The notes: a model not told the origin generated them from the letters alone. A DNA stretch of 64,000 nucleotides from Blautia sp. MSJ-19 (GCF_018918125.1 NZ_JAHLQA010000019.1:1-64000); one strand, 5' to 3'. Shown: positions 8,173-17,019, counted from the stretch's first letter. Program-made: numbers and translations.

Positions 8173-9362
8173 GAAACTGCATCGAATATGTGTTGCGACA
8201 GGACAAGACCAGCGAATTGCTTACCTATGTAACAGGCCCGTACCGCTATGATGAGATTACTTATGATCTGGTGTACAGAGCCTTTCTGGAAGAAAAGAAG
8301 ATGTGGGATAAAGACACCGGGAGAATGTACGCCCACAACATTATTTCCTGGCATAAGGACGAGCAGATCACCCCAGAGCAGGCATTTGAATTTGGAAAAG
8401 AGTTTGCAGAAAAATGGTTCAGTGGATTCCAGACCTTAGTAGCGGTACATAAGGATAAAGATCATATCCATTGTCATCTGGTTACAAATTCGGTGAGTTA
8501 TGAAGATGGGAGAAAGCTGCATAACACCAGAAAAGATCTGGAACGTATGAAACAGTTTACCAACCAGATGTGTCGGGAGCGAGGACTGACAGTTGCCGAG
8601 AAAGGAAAGCATTTTGATGGAAGTCAGATTGAAAAAGGGGAAGTCATTGCATGGAGCAAAGACAAATATAATCTGTTCCGTCAGCAGGTAAAGGACAGCT
8701 TTGTAGCGGACTGTGCAATAGCGGTGTTAAAAGCAATGGAAAATTGTATCAGTAAGGAAAAGTTTATAGAAAAAATGAAGCAGTTTGGGTGGAACGTAAA
8801 CTGGACAGAGAAACGGAAGCACATCACATTTCAAAATCAGGATGGAAAGAAAGTGCGTGACAGTAATCTGTCCAAAACATTCCATCTGGACATCAGCAAG
8901 GAGGGGTTAGAGAATGAATTTAATGGAAATAGGCAAAAAATCAGAGATGCAGCCAATAGAAACTGCGGAGCAGCCGAAGAACTCAGAAACTATTACAGAG
9001 AGCTTGACGCAGCAATCGCAGATACCAGAGGAATCACCGATCAAGCTCAAAGTGGAGAGAGATATTCTCGTACAGAGTTTCGAGAAAGCGAAAGAGTTTA
9101 TGCGAACACAGAAAAAGCAGATACAGACACTGGAAGAAGAGAAACGGATGATCTTATCCGACAGGCAGAGATTGCGAGAAGAAGTTCGGAAATCAACCGT
9201 AGAAATTCAGCGTCTGACAACCGAACTGTCCGAAACGCAGAAGCTGAATCAATCGCTTCAGCAGAGCAACGACGATCTGAGGAACAGAAATGGCTTAATG
9301 AGCAGGAGCGAGCAAGAGCAGCTCGAAGGAGAAATAAAAGACGTTCGGGACCAGAACTCTAA
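8121..9362 (+). CDS. MobP/VirD2-type relaxase
   Basis: 413 residues. The N-terminal ~250 residues are a relaxase/mobilization nuclease domain: HGAMRNCIEYVLRQDK near the start, YAHNIISWHKDE, and the metal-binding three-histidine motif HKDKDHIHCHLV near residue 110. The catalytic Tyr is not certain; an early Tyr such as Y28 or Y34 is expected. It nicks oriT and carries the strand into the recipient. The C-terminal ~150 residues are low-complexity, Arg/Glu-rich and share their DNA with the next gene in another frame. The start follows AAGGAGAG inside mobC. Confidence 0.85.
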   Translation: MAVNKTINKRTNTHGAMRNCIEYVLRQDKTSELLTYVTGPYRYDEITYDLVYRAFLEEKKMWDKDTGRMYAHNIISWHKDEQITPEQAFEFGKEFAEKWFSGFQTLVAVHKDKDHIHCHLVTNSVSYEDGRKLHNTRKDLERMKQFTNQMCRERGLTVAEKGKHFDGSQIEKGEVIAWSKDKYNLFRQQVKDSFVADCAIAVLKAMENCISKEKFIEKMKQFGWNVNWTEKRKHITFQNQDGKKVRDSNLSKTFHLDISKEGLENEFNGNRQKIRDAANRNCGAAEELRNYYRELDAAIADTRGITDQAQSGERYSRTEFRESERVYANTEKADTDTGRRETDDLIRQAEIARRSSEINRRNSASDNRTVRNAEAESIASAEQRRSEEQKWLNEQERARAARRRNKRRSGPEL

Positions 9363-10008
9363 ATTGCAGATACAGGTAAACAAATCATCGGTTGAGGCAG
9401 TAGATGAAGCCCAGAGAAAGCAGAAAGAAGCGGAGAAAAAGACAGAACAGGCAGAAGCAAAAGCCCGTAATGAAAAGAAAAGGGCAGAGCTGGAAATCCG
9501 TAAAGCGAAAAAAGAAGTAAAGGACAGAACGGAAAATATGAAGGCTATGGAATATTTCTGGGGAATGGGATACGTTACGGTAATTCTGTTTGCAATCGTA
9601 CAGAATGGTGCTTTTCAGAATGACTTTATAGATTTTTTCAGGACTCCATTCGTGTGGTATGTTCGATTTTGTGAATGGTTGGTACATCCAACCTATGATA
9701 ACGGATTCAACCAGAAAATAGCATATACAGGTGGAGAAGCGTGGGTTATCAGGATTCTGGCAATCGTAGCTGTGCTTTTTATATTGGCTATCGTGATGAT
9801 AATAACCGTGGAAGTAGTAAAACGATACAAAGAAATGTGGGATGAAATTTCACAGATGTTTTTAGTTGGAAGTCTTTCAGGGATTGTAGTACTTGGAGAT
9901 GTAATCAGAGAATATCTACCTGTGAATTTGATCTTGTTATTTGGATTTATTAATGTGGGAATGATGTTGCTACGAGTGCATCTTCAAAAGAAATTTGATT
10001 ATCTGTAA
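8914..10008 (+). CDS. Coiled-coil membrane protein of mobilization locus (DUF6040-like)
   Basis: 364 residues. Residues 1-50 are polar. Residues ~48-210 form a long charged coiled coil. The rest is membrane-embedded, with segments near 215-235, 285-310, 320-335 and 340-357. It resembles proteins annotated as DUF6040 that commonly follow relaxase genes in clostridial elements; that match is from memory. The start is well supported: AAGGAGGGG lies seven bases upstream of ATG 8914, inside the relaxase gene. The first 449 bases overlap the relaxase in the +1 frame. It may anchor the relaxosome at the membrane or recruit a helper system, which is inference. Confidence 0.7.
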   Translation: MNLMEIGKKSEMQPIETAEQPKNSETITESLTQQSQIPEESPIKLKVERDILVQSFEKAKEFMRTQKKQIQTLEEEKRMILSDRQRLREEVRKSTVEIQRLTTELSETQKLNQSLQQSNDDLRNRNGLMSRSEQEQLEGEIKDVRDQNSKLQIQVNKSSVEAVDEAQRKQKEAEKKTEQAEAKARNEKKRAELEIRKAKKEVKDRTENMKAMEYFWGMGYVTVILFAIVQNGAFQNDFIDFFRTPFVWYVRFCEWLVHPTYDNGFNQKIAYTGGEAWVIRILAIVAVLFILAIVMIITVEVVKRYKEMWDEISQMFLVGSLSGIVVLGDVIREYLPVNLILLFGFINVGMMLLRVHLQKKFDYL

Positions 10009-10022
10009 AATGAAATAGGGTG

Positions 10023-10059
10023 AAAAGGGTGTAACCACACTATAGATTTACACCCTTTT
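10023..10059 (+). terminator. Strong terminator after mobilization operon
   Basis: A perfect 12-bp stem AAAAGGGTGTAA / TTACACCCTTTT with a 13-base loop separates the mobilization genes from the cargo. The T run is the end of the stem itself. Confidence 0.85.
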
Positions 10060-10354
10060 GGAGTTAATTTTGTGATAATTTTCTATCTTTATCAAGGAAA
10101 AAAGTGCAATGGTGTCAGGCCTGACATGACTTCCGGTGCAGAAATCATAGGAAATGTTAATAAAATCATCGTAGTAGGTTATTTTTTCATAGTCCTGGTG
10201 TTTTATTTTGGAAAATAATTCCTAATCTAAATCTTTATACAATCTTAATACAGAATCAGAGACTCTTATACCATCTTTGAAAGCAATTATATATAATAAA
10301 AACAGCACAAAGATAGCATTATTTAGAATCAATAATAAGGAGTTCTGATTATTT
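10060..10354 (+). promoter_or_regulatory. Promoter region of the potassium cassette
   Basis: No gene here. The AT-rich region holds a perfect 14-bp palindrome TGTCAGGCCTGACA (10113-10126). It also holds three direct repeats CTTTATAC (10233-10240), CTTAATAC (10244-10251) and CTTATAC (10265-10271), the first two 11 bp apart, as expected for an OmpR-type regulator. TATAAT is near 10292 with no -35 at normal distance, which fits an activator-dependent promoter. The repeats resemble the KdpE site of E. coli (TTTATAC core). KdpE binding is inferred. Confidence 0.5.
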
Positions 10355-11692
10355 ATGACAGAAAAAGCATATAAGAAAAAACATCTGACATCCTTTCAGT
10401 TAATTATTCTGGGGTTTGCAGGAGTGATTCTTTTTGGAACCGTTCTGCTGATGCTTCCATTTTCCACTTTGGATAAAGTGACAACCCCATTTCATGATGC
10501 TCTTTTTACAGCCACTTCCGCAGTATGTGTGACAGGTCTTGTGGTGAAGGACACCGGAAGCTACTGGTCTATGGCAGGACAGGCGATTATTCTTGCACTC
10601 ATACAAATTGGCGGGCTTGGTGTGGTAACGGTGGCAGCATCTGTTTCCCTTCTTTCTGGGAGAAAAATATCTCTTATGCAAAGAAGCACCATGCAGGATG
10701 CGATATCAGCACCTAAAGTGGGAGGAATTGTCAGATTAACAAGATTTATTTTAAAAGGGACATTTCTGATTGAAGCTGCAGGGGTGCTGTTGTTATTGCC
10801 AGTTTTTTTACCTGATTATGGTGGAAAAGGAATCTGGATGTCTGTCTTTCATTCAATCTCAGCTTTTTGTAATGCCGGGTTTGATATTCTGGGAACGGCC
10901 GACAATCCCTTTCCTTCCCTGACCGGGTATTCTGGAAATGCCCTTGTAAATGTGGGAATTATGCTGCTGATCATTGTAGGGGGAATTGGTTTTCTCACCT
11001 GGGATGACATTTATACGAATAAACTGAATTTTAAACGTTACCGTATGCAAAGCAAGATTATTCTGATGACTACCGCAGGCCTGATCTTATTTCCGGCATT
11101 TTTTTTCTTCGCCTGTGATCTAAAAACTCTATCCGCGGGGAAACGTCTGTTAGCTGCGGTGTTCCAATCGGTAACGACAAGGACGGCAGGATTTAACACG
11201 ATTGACATTTCAAAGATGAGTGAGGCTTCAAAAGCAGTTATGATCCTGTTAATGCTGGTTGGTGGTTCGCCAGGTTCTACAGCTGGTGGAATGAAAACGA
11301 CAACCTTTACGGTGCTTAGTTTAAATGCGATTGCGACATTTCGAAGCCAGGAAAATGCAGGGGCTTTTGGGCGAAGGCTGGAATGTCATGTGATAAAAAA
11401 TGCAGCAACGATAGCTATGCTTTATTTTACCCTGTTCTTTTGTGGTGGAATTGCAATCAGCGTATACGAAGATCTTCCACTTTTAGACTGTCTGTATGAA
11501 GCTGCTTCGGCTGTAGGCACGGTAGGGCTGACACTAGGGATTACACCGGGACTTCATGTCTTTTCACAAAATGTGCTGATTATACTAATGTATCTGGGAC
11601 GTGTGGGCGGTCTGACCTTGATTTATGCGGTGTTTTCTGGAAGAAACAAGGGGAATGCAAAGCTGCCCCTGGAGAAGATTACAGTTGGATGA
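10355..11692 (+). CDS. trkH: TrkH/KtrB-type potassium uptake channel subunit
   Basis: 445 residues, the usual KtrB length, with about ten hydrophobic segments in four M1-P-M2 repeats. The four pore loops are visible: TSAVCVTGL (~57), ISAFCNAGFD (~170), TTRTAGFNT (~272) and SAVGTVGLTLG (~388). Each keeps the filter glycine that coordinates K+. It forms the ion-conducting membrane subunit and needs a cytoplasmic RCK-domain partner, supplied by the next gene. It is the first gene of a five-gene cargo operon. Start ATG 10355 follows AAGGAG. Confidence 0.92.
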   Translation: MTEKAYKKKHLTSFQLIILGFAGVILFGTVLLMLPFSTLDKVTTPFHDALFTATSAVCVTGLVVKDTGSYWSMAGQAIILALIQIGGLGVVTVAASVSLLSGRKISLMQRSTMQDAISAPKVGGIVRLTRFILKGTFLIEAAGVLLLLPVFLPDYGGKGIWMSVFHSISAFCNAGFDILGTADNPFPSLTGYSGNALVNVGIMLLIIVGGIGFLTWDDIYTNKLNFKRYRMQSKIILMTTAGLILFPAFFFFACDLKTLSAGKRLLAAVFQSVTTRTAGFNTIDISKMSEASKAVMILLMLVGGSPGSTAGGMKTTTFTVLSLNAIATFRSQENAGAFGRRLECHVIKNAATIAMLYFTLFFCGGIAISVYEDLPLLDCLYEAASAVGTVGLTLGITPGLHVFSQNVLIILMYLGRVGGLTLIYAVFSGRNKGNAKLPLEKITVG

Positions 11693-11711
11693 GAAGGAGA
11701 AAGATAAAATT

Positions 11712-12359
11712 ATGAAGAATGTATTGCTTGTTGGACTTGGAAGATTTGGAAGACATATTGCTATGCAGTTAAGCCAGCTGGGACATGAAATTATGGCGGT
11801 TGACTGGAATGAAGAAAGGGTGGATAAAGTACTGCCATTTGTGACTAATGCACAGATTGGTGACAGCACTAATGCGGAATTTTTACGCTCCCTTGGGATT
11901 GGAAACTATGATATCTGTTTTGTAGCCATTGGAGGAAGCTTCCAAAATTCCCTTGAAACAACGTCACTTCTAAAAGAGTTAGGAGCAAAACTGGTAATCT
12001 CCAGGGCTGAACGTGATGTTCAGGAAAAATTCCTTTTACGCAATGGTGCCGACAAAGTGGTTTATCCGGAAAAACAGGTTGCAAAATGGGCCTCTATCCG
12101 TTACACAGATGACCATATCCTTGACTATATGGAGGTGGATGCTTCCCATGCGATTTTTGAGGTAGAAGTGCCAGAAGAATGGGTTGGAAAGACAGTAGGT
12201 GAGCTGGATATCAGGAAACGTTACAACATTAATATCCTGGCGGTAAAGGGTGAAGGGGAATTCAGTATTGCAGTTTCCCCGAATACATATTTTGCAGAGA
12301 ATAATAAATTACTGGTGTTAGGAGAATACAGGGCGCTTCAGAAATGCTTCCGTATATAA
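11712..12359 (+). CDS. trkA: TrkA/KtrA-type RCK gating subunit
   Basis: 215 residues. It has an N-terminal Rossmann RCK domain with the nucleotide loop GLGRFGRHIA, the acidic strand end AVDWNEERVD and a second strand with GDSTNAEFLRSLG. A C-terminal RCK_C domain follows (~135-215: VPEEWVGKTVGELDIRKRYNINILAVK). It binds ATP/ADP or NAD(H) and opens or closes the TrkH/KtrB channel. I chose ATG 11712 after GAAGGAG; an upstream in-frame opening would overlap trkH and add non-homologous residues. Confidence 0.9.
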   Translation: MKNVLLVGLGRFGRHIAMQLSQLGHEIMAVDWNEERVDKVLPFVTNAQIGDSTNAEFLRSLGIGNYDICFVAIGGSFQNSLETTSLLKELGAKLVISRAERDVQEKFLLRNGADKVVYPEKQVAKWASIRYTDDHILDYMEVDASHAIFEVEVPEEWVGKTVGELDIRKRYNINILAVKGEGEFSIAVSPNTYFAENNKLLVLGEYRALQKCFRI

Positions 12360-12396
12360 TTAAATTGCCAGAGTGACTGATAAAGAGGTGATGGTA

Positions 12397-12738
12397 ATGG
12401 TACAGGGAATGCTAGCGGTTGCTGTATTTTGCATGTTTGGGTTTGGCTTTTATATTGCCAATAAAATAGATCAGTTTTTGGATACCATACAGGAAACTGT
12501 CAAAGACAAACCGGAAGGAAAGCAGACTTTATCGAAGATACTATTTTTGAACAATCTTTCGGATAAAGAATTGTTAAAAGAGGTTCACGAGTGTAAAAGC
12601 CAATATAAAGAAGCAGAAATTATCATTTTTGATGGACAGGCTGAAGAGGCAGAAAAGATTTTGACCATAACACAGTCACATGATATAATTTCCAAAACAG
12701 CAGAAAAAGGGGATAGGCAGGATGAATCAGAAAATTGA
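12397..12738 (+). CDS. Unknown single-span membrane protein in K+ cassette
   Basis: About 113 residues. One N-terminal hydrophobic segment (LAVAVFCMFGFGFYIA, ~4-22) is followed by a soluble tail of ~90 residues (LSDKELLKEVHECKSQYKEAEIIIFDGQ). No family is recognised. It lies between trkA and the KdpD-like kinase gene and overlaps the kinase start by 17 bases, so it is co-translated with the sensor. Starts at GTG 12373 and ATG 12391 are also in frame; ATG 12397 has the best spacing from GAGGTG. By position it could link channel activity to the kinase, much as small Kdp subunits modulate KdpFABC, but that is inference. Confidence 0.65.
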   Translation: MVQGMLAVAVFCMFGFGFYIANKIDQFLDTIQETVKDKPEGKQTLSKILFLNNLSDKELLKEVHECKSQYKEAEIIIFDGQAEEAEKILTITQSHDIISKTAEKGDRQDESEN

Positions 12739-14695
12739 AGATGATACTCAAAAGGCAGATGACCATATTCTTGTATGTCTGTCCGCAGCACCCTCGAATC
12801 TAAAAATAGTAGATACAGCAGCAAAGATGGCAAATGCGTTGCAGGCTCGTTTTACAGCTTTGTATGTGCAGACCGGTACAAAAGCAGAATCCATGGATAA
12901 AGAAAAGCTGGAAGAACATATCCGGTATGCGGAAAAACTTGGGGCAGAAATAGTAATGACTCATGGGGAAAATGTGCCCGTGCAGATTGCAGAATATGCC
13001 AGACTTTCCAGTGTTACAATAATTGTTATCGGACAAAGCAATGCCAGACGAAATCACTTTTTCAGCAAATCAACTCTGACGGAAAAGCTGATTGAAATTG
13101 TGCCGGACATCGATATCCATATTATCCCGGAGGCGGTAAAAAACAGAACCTATCCGAAGCGGTCATTTACATGGTATGCGGAAAAACCATCTGTAAAAGA
13201 TTATTTTCTGACCGTTTTTATATTTGCAGTATGTACTTTAATTGGTTTGCTATTCCAGAAGCTAAATTTCACGGATACGAACATTGTAACCATATATATT
13301 CTGGGAGTTCTGCTTACCTCAATTGTGACAGATGGATACCTTTGTAGTATAGCAGGCTCCTTTTTGAGCGTATTCTTATTTTGTTTTTTTCTCACAGAGC
13401 CAAGAATGTCTTTTCAGACATATGCAGTGGGATATCCGATAACCTTTCTTATCATGCTTATTTCATCCGTACTTATGGGAGTACTTGCGGCAAAGCTGAA
13501 AACACATGCAAAGCTTTCTGCACAGCTTGCTTTTCGCACACAGATTCTGTTTGATACAGACTGCCTGATACAGAAGGCAAAAGGGGAAACAGAGATTCTT
13601 GGAGTTACCTGTACACAGCTTATCCGCTTATTAAACCGTAATATTACAGCATATGTAGTGGTAAATGGAACTTTATCAGAGGGAAAACTTTTCTCTGGGG
13701 AAAAAGAAAATATTGAGGATTTTTTAACACCAGAAGAGCAGAAGGTAGCCAAATGGACTTATGAAAACAAACAGCGTGCCGGCGCATCCACGCACCATTT
13801 CCCCCAAGCCAAATGTTTATATCTGGCAATCAGAAGTGGGAATAATGTTTACGGTGTAATTGGGATACCGCTACAAAAAGAAACACTGGATTCTTTTGAG
13901 TACAGTATTCTGCTATCTGTAATAAATGAATGTGCGCTTGCCATGCAGAATGCACAAAATGCCATGGAAAAAGAGAAAAATGCTGTTTTAGCCAAAAATG
14001 AGCAGCTCCGTGCAGATCTTCTCCGTGCAATCTCCCATGATCTTCGGACTCCGCTCTGCTCTATTTCCGGCAATGCAGATATGCTTCTTAGCAACAGCGA
14101 CCGCTTGGACGAGGTTACCAGGCATCAGATTTACACCGACATCTATGATGATTCCGAATGGCTGATCGGAGTTGTGGAGAATCTTCTTTCCATTACCAGA
14201 TTGAATGATGGAAGATTGAAATTTAAATTTACGGATCAGCTTTTGGATGAAGTGATTGCAGAATCACTTCGACATATCAGCAGGAAACATGATGGTTATA
14301 AAATTGTGACAGACTGTGAAGAACTGGTTCTTACACGTATGGATGTTCGCCTTATTATACAAGTTTTTGTAAATTTAATTGATAATGCCATAAAATATAC
14401 GCCGCCAGGTTCTGTAATCCATATTCAGGGAAAGAAATCTGGTGGGAAGGCGCAGATAAGCGTGGAAGATAACGGTCCTGGAATCCCAGAAGAAATGAAG
14501 CCTCATATCTTCGAGATGTTTTATACAGGGAAAACAACAGTTACGGACAGCTATCGGAGCCTGGGACTTGGTCTGGCACTTTGCCGCTCTATTATAGAAG
14601 CACATGACGGAACACTGGTTCTGACAGACTATACTCCGCATGGATGCAATTTTACTTTTACTTTACCCTTAAGCGAGGTGACATTAAATGAATAA
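12722..14695 (+). CDS. KdpD-like sensor kinase lacking the N-terminal KdpD domain
   Basis: 657 residues against ~890 in E. coli KdpD. A universal-stress-protein-like domain is at ~15-135 (HILVCLSAAPSNLKIV, TIIVIGQS). A four-helix DUF4118 membrane domain is at ~155-265 and a GAF-like region at ~285-410. A HisKA domain holds the phospho-acceptor His439 in RAISHDLRTPL. A HATPase domain is at ~535-650 (NLIDNAIKYTPPGS, DNGPGIPEE, SLGLGLAL). The ~215-residue N-terminal KdpD domain with its Walker motifs is missing. Residues outside the kinase core match KdpD more than other kinases. It overlaps kdpE by 8 bases and probably senses K+ limitation or turgor. Confidence 0.88.
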   Translation: MNQKIEDDTQKADDHILVCLSAAPSNLKIVDTAAKMANALQARFTALYVQTGTKAESMDKEKLEEHIRYAEKLGAEIVMTHGENVPVQIAEYARLSSVTIIVIGQSNARRNHFFSKSTLTEKLIEIVPDIDIHIIPEAVKNRTYPKRSFTWYAEKPSVKDYFLTVFIFAVCTLIGLLFQKLNFTDTNIVTIYILGVLLTSIVTDGYLCSIAGSFLSVFLFCFFLTEPRMSFQTYAVGYPITFLIMLISSVLMGVLAAKLKTHAKLSAQLAFRTQILFDTDCLIQKAKGETEILGVTCTQLIRLLNRNITAYVVVNGTLSEGKLFSGEKENIEDFLTPEEQKVAKWTYENKQRAGASTHHFPQAKCLYLAIRSGNNVYGVIGIPLQKETLDSFEYSILLSVINECALAMQNAQNAMEKEKNAVLAKNEQLRADLLRAISHDLRTPLCSISGNADMLLSNSDRLDEVTRHQIYTDIYDDSEWLIGVVENLLSITRLNDGRLKFKFTDQLLDEVIAESLRHISRKHDGYKIVTDCEELVLTRMDVRLIIQVFVNLIDNAIKYTPPGSVIHIQGKKSGGKAQISVEDNGPGIPEEMKPHIFEMFYTGKTTVTDSYRSLGLGLALCRSIIEAHDGTLVLTDYTPHGCNFTFTLPLSEVTLNE

Positions 14696-15413
14696 GACAT
14701 TAATCCTGGTAGTGGAGGATGACAGGCCCATACGAAATCTGATTGTCACTACATTAAAAACACATGACTATAAATATCTGTCGGCAGAAAACGGATTTTC
14801 GGCTATTTTGGAGGCTTCTTCCCACAATCCGGATATTGTTCTATTGGATCTCGGGCTTCCTGATATGGAAGGCGTGGAGGTAATAAAGAAAATCCGTACC
14901 TGGTCCAACATGCCGATCATTGTGATCAGCGCCAGAAGTGAGGATACGGACAAAATAGAGGCATTGGATGCAGGGGCTGATGATTATATTACAAAACCAT
15001 TTTCCGTGGAGGAATTACTTGCACGTATCCGTGTCACCCAAAGAAGGCTTGCCATAACGCTGGCAGGGGAGCAGCTGGAGATTTCTGTTTTTGAAAATGG
15101 TGAATTAAAAATAGATTATACAGCCGGCTGTACATATCTGAAGGGAGAAGAACTGCATCTGACACCCATTGAATATAAGCTGATCTGCCTTCTATCCCGT
15201 AATGTGGGAAAGGTATTGACGCATACGTATATTACCCAGCAGATTTGGGGGCGGTGTTTGGAAAACGATATTGCATCTCTTAGGGTTTTTATGGCGACAT
15301 TACGAAAAAAACTGGAACCTGAGAAAAATGGGGTGCAATACATCCAGACTCATATTGGTATTGGATATCGTATGCTTAGAATTGAGAAAACTGAGCAGGA
15401 GACTGACAACTAA
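14688..15413 (+). CDS. kdpE: KdpE-like OmpR-family response regulator
   Basis: 241 residues. The receiver domain (1-118) has the acidic pair EDD, the phospho-acceptor in IVLLDLGLPD, the conserved Ser/Thr region VISARSE and Lys in DYITKPF. The winged-helix output domain (~140-230: LTPIEYKLICLLSRNVGKVLTH, YIQTHIGIGYRML) is of the OmpR/KdpE type. It is translationally coupled to the kinase. With no kdpFABC in the window, its nearest likely target is the trkH promoter region, where OmpR-type direct repeats occur. Confidence 0.9.
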   Translation: MNKTLILVVEDDRPIRNLIVTTLKTHDYKYLSAENGFSAILEASSHNPDIVLLDLGLPDMEGVEVIKKIRTWSNMPIIVISARSEDTDKIEALDAGADDYITKPFSVEELLARIRVTQRRLAITLAGEQLEISVFENGELKIDYTAGCTYLKGEELHLTPIEYKLICLLSRNVGKVLTHTYITQQIWGRCLENDIASLRVFMATLRKKLEPEKNGVQYIQTHIGIGYRMLRIEKTEQETDN

Positions 15414-15429
15414 TGGTTAGTCTCCTGCT
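15394..15429 (+). terminator. Terminator of the potassium operon
   Basis: A perfect 11-bp stem AGCAGGAGACT / AGTCTCCTGCT spans the kdpE stop codon and is followed by TAATTATAT. The T run is short, but the stem is strong. Confidence 0.75.
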
Positions 15430-15447
15430 TAATTATATGCTCCAGTT

Positions 15448-15790
15448 TTAATTCTGAGAATGCTTTTCGTTGTGTTTTCTGCGGTTTTCTTTCCAAAGCT
15501 TGTCTGCTACCGGTTTCCAGTGTTCTGCATAATGGTCACATTTTGAACAGAGATGTTCAGCACTTTCCGGTGACGGCAGGTCAGTGGAATGTGCACCGGC
15601 AGTAGTAACCATTTCGCGAAGTTTCTGCGGATTTTCCAGCATCAGACACGGGCGGAGCATATTTTCATTGAATGGCTGATTCCTGTGATAAGCCATCATC
15701 ATTGGAGAACGCAGGGTTTCAAGTAAAGTCTTTTCACGGATGTTTGAATCAGAATAGTGAATGAATACACAAGGATCAATATCGCCATTC
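15448..15790 (-). pseudogene. C-terminal fragment of a radical SAM protein
   Basis: Read on the minus strand, the frame is open upstream of the first ATG and gives PCVFIHYSDSNIREKTLLETL, then NENMLRPCLMLENP, then HLCSKCDHYAEHWKPVADKLW. This resembles the cysteine-rich C-terminal end of a radical SAM family seen in Lachnospiraceae, where the cysteines bind accessory iron-sulfur clusters. The radical SAM core (CxxxCxxC) is absent. Homology seems to stop near 15790, where the next remnant begins. It is a non-functional relic, and the family call is from memory. Confidence 0.5.
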
Positions 15791-16290
15791 TGATACTGTA
15801 CGGAATAAAACGTGAAGAATTTGGAACTTTAGACAATTTGTTCTTGGCGATATTATTTCTGACTATTATACCAATTTGTTCCTACCCAATTGCTATCAAG
15901 AAAAATTCTCAAAGAGAAAATCGTAATAATCAACGAAAAATGGCATTTGTTTTTAATTTTATATCATATCTGGCGGCAATGCTGATTGGCTATTTGGCAG
16001 GTTGCAGCAAAATGTTGCAATGGATTTTTAACGCTTATTTTTTAGCAGTTATGATACTTACGATTATAAATAAAGGATTTAAAATTCGTGCCAGTGGACA
16101 TGCGTGTAGTTGTACATTACCTTATCTAATTTTAAGTGATTGCTTAGGATGGATAGTAGCAATAATATGTATGGTTTTCTATTTGGCGGAATTCTGGTCT
16201 TCTATTGAATTAAAGAGACATATTGTGAAAGAATTTCTTTTGGGAAGTGTCGTGGCGTGTCTGGCTTTTTTGATAACTGTATGGATATGA
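15757..16290 (+). pseudogene. N-terminally truncated PAP2-like membrane protein
   Basis: 177 codons with about five hydrophobic segments. FKIRASGHACSCTLPYL (~112) resembles the SGH motif of PAP2-type phosphatases; a second catalytic His motif is replaced by LKRHIVKEF near 157. The first ~10 codons fall in DNA that reads as the radical SAM remnant on the other strand, and no ribosome site precedes the ATG. The gene therefore seems to have lost its own start by recombination near 15785. If translated it would make a membrane protein missing its first helix. Confidence 0.5.
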
Positions 16291-16334
16291 AAAAAGCACT
16301 GAAACCGTTTGATTATTGGTTTACAGTGCTTTTT
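16290..16334. terminator. Terminator between remnant and second XRE gene
   Basis: AAAAAGCACTGAAACC pairs with GGTTTACAGTGCTTTTT with one bulged base, and TCTTTTG follows. It can work in both directions between convergent genes. Confidence 0.8.
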
Positions 16335-16397
16335 CTTTTGCCGAAGAGGAAAAATGCGGTGAATTTAAGTTTTGCTAAGCTTCACTCAGTTCTGCTT

Positions 16398-16943
16398 TTA
16401 CGAACACCATTTTTTCTTAGGTTCATATTTCCCACATCCATCACAGGTTTGAGGCCAGTTGATTTTCCATTCAAAATATTCATCTCTGGTAATCACACCG
16501 GATTTCAGCTCATCCATCCGAACTACCCATTCTTTCAAAAAATCATTCAGAATTCCATAATCAAACCACATACAGACAGGTGCATGAGCAGGCCAGTTAT
16601 CATTATCATGGTAGTAAACGGATGTGTCAGCTACTTCATTACATTTTTCTCCGGGAAATTTTTTGGGGAGAAACAGATGCAATGCAGATGGATTAAATTC
16701 ATCCAGCCAGAAAAGTAGTTCCATCATTTCAGGAGCATCCCGTCCAGCAGTGTCGTAGAGAGTATACGGGTTGACATCAAGTGCTTTTGCCATCTTATCG
16801 ACCAGATCTTTTTTCGGGACACGAACGCCTTTTTCATATTGTACAATTCTATGCTGATCGGTCAGTCCAATCTTCTCTGATAATTCTTTTTGCGTCATTT
16901 TCCGGAATGTCCGGATTTTTTTTAATTTCAGATTAAAATTCAT
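16398..16943 (-). CDS. XRE-family regulator with C-terminal extension
   Basis: 181 residues. Residues 1-70 are an XRE helix-turn-helix (LKKIRTFRKMTQKELSEKIGL, RIVQYEKGVRVPKKDLVDKMAKALDVNPYTLYD). The C-terminal ~110 residues are acidic and aromatic-rich (MMELLFWLDEFNP, VCMWFDYGILNDFLKEW) and end in a small Cys cluster (CDGCGKYEPKKKWCS) that may bind metal. GAGGTGG precedes the start. It is divergent from the structured RNA and the excisionase-integrase genes, so it may control excision. The effector is unknown. Confidence 0.75.
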   Translation of the reverse strand: MNFNLKLKKIRTFRKMTQKELSEKIGLTDQHRIVQYEKGVRVPKKDLVDKMAKALDVNPYTLYDTAGRDAPEMMELLFWLDEFNPSALHLFLPKKFPGEKCNEVADTSVYYHDNDNWPAHAPVCMWFDYGILNDFLKEWVVRMDELKSGVITRDEYFEWKINWPQTCDGCGKYEPKKKWCS

Positions 16944-17019
16944 AAAGCCACCTCTGTATTAGTCCTGATAAATTTCATTTAATATAGAAAAACCAAGAAA
17001 TGAATAATTATTTGTCCAT

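Noticed and set aside
10060-10354. c-di-AMP (ydaO) riboswitch upstream of trkH
   Set aside because: Such riboswitches often precede K+ transporters, but the conserved core is not visible in this AT-rich region.
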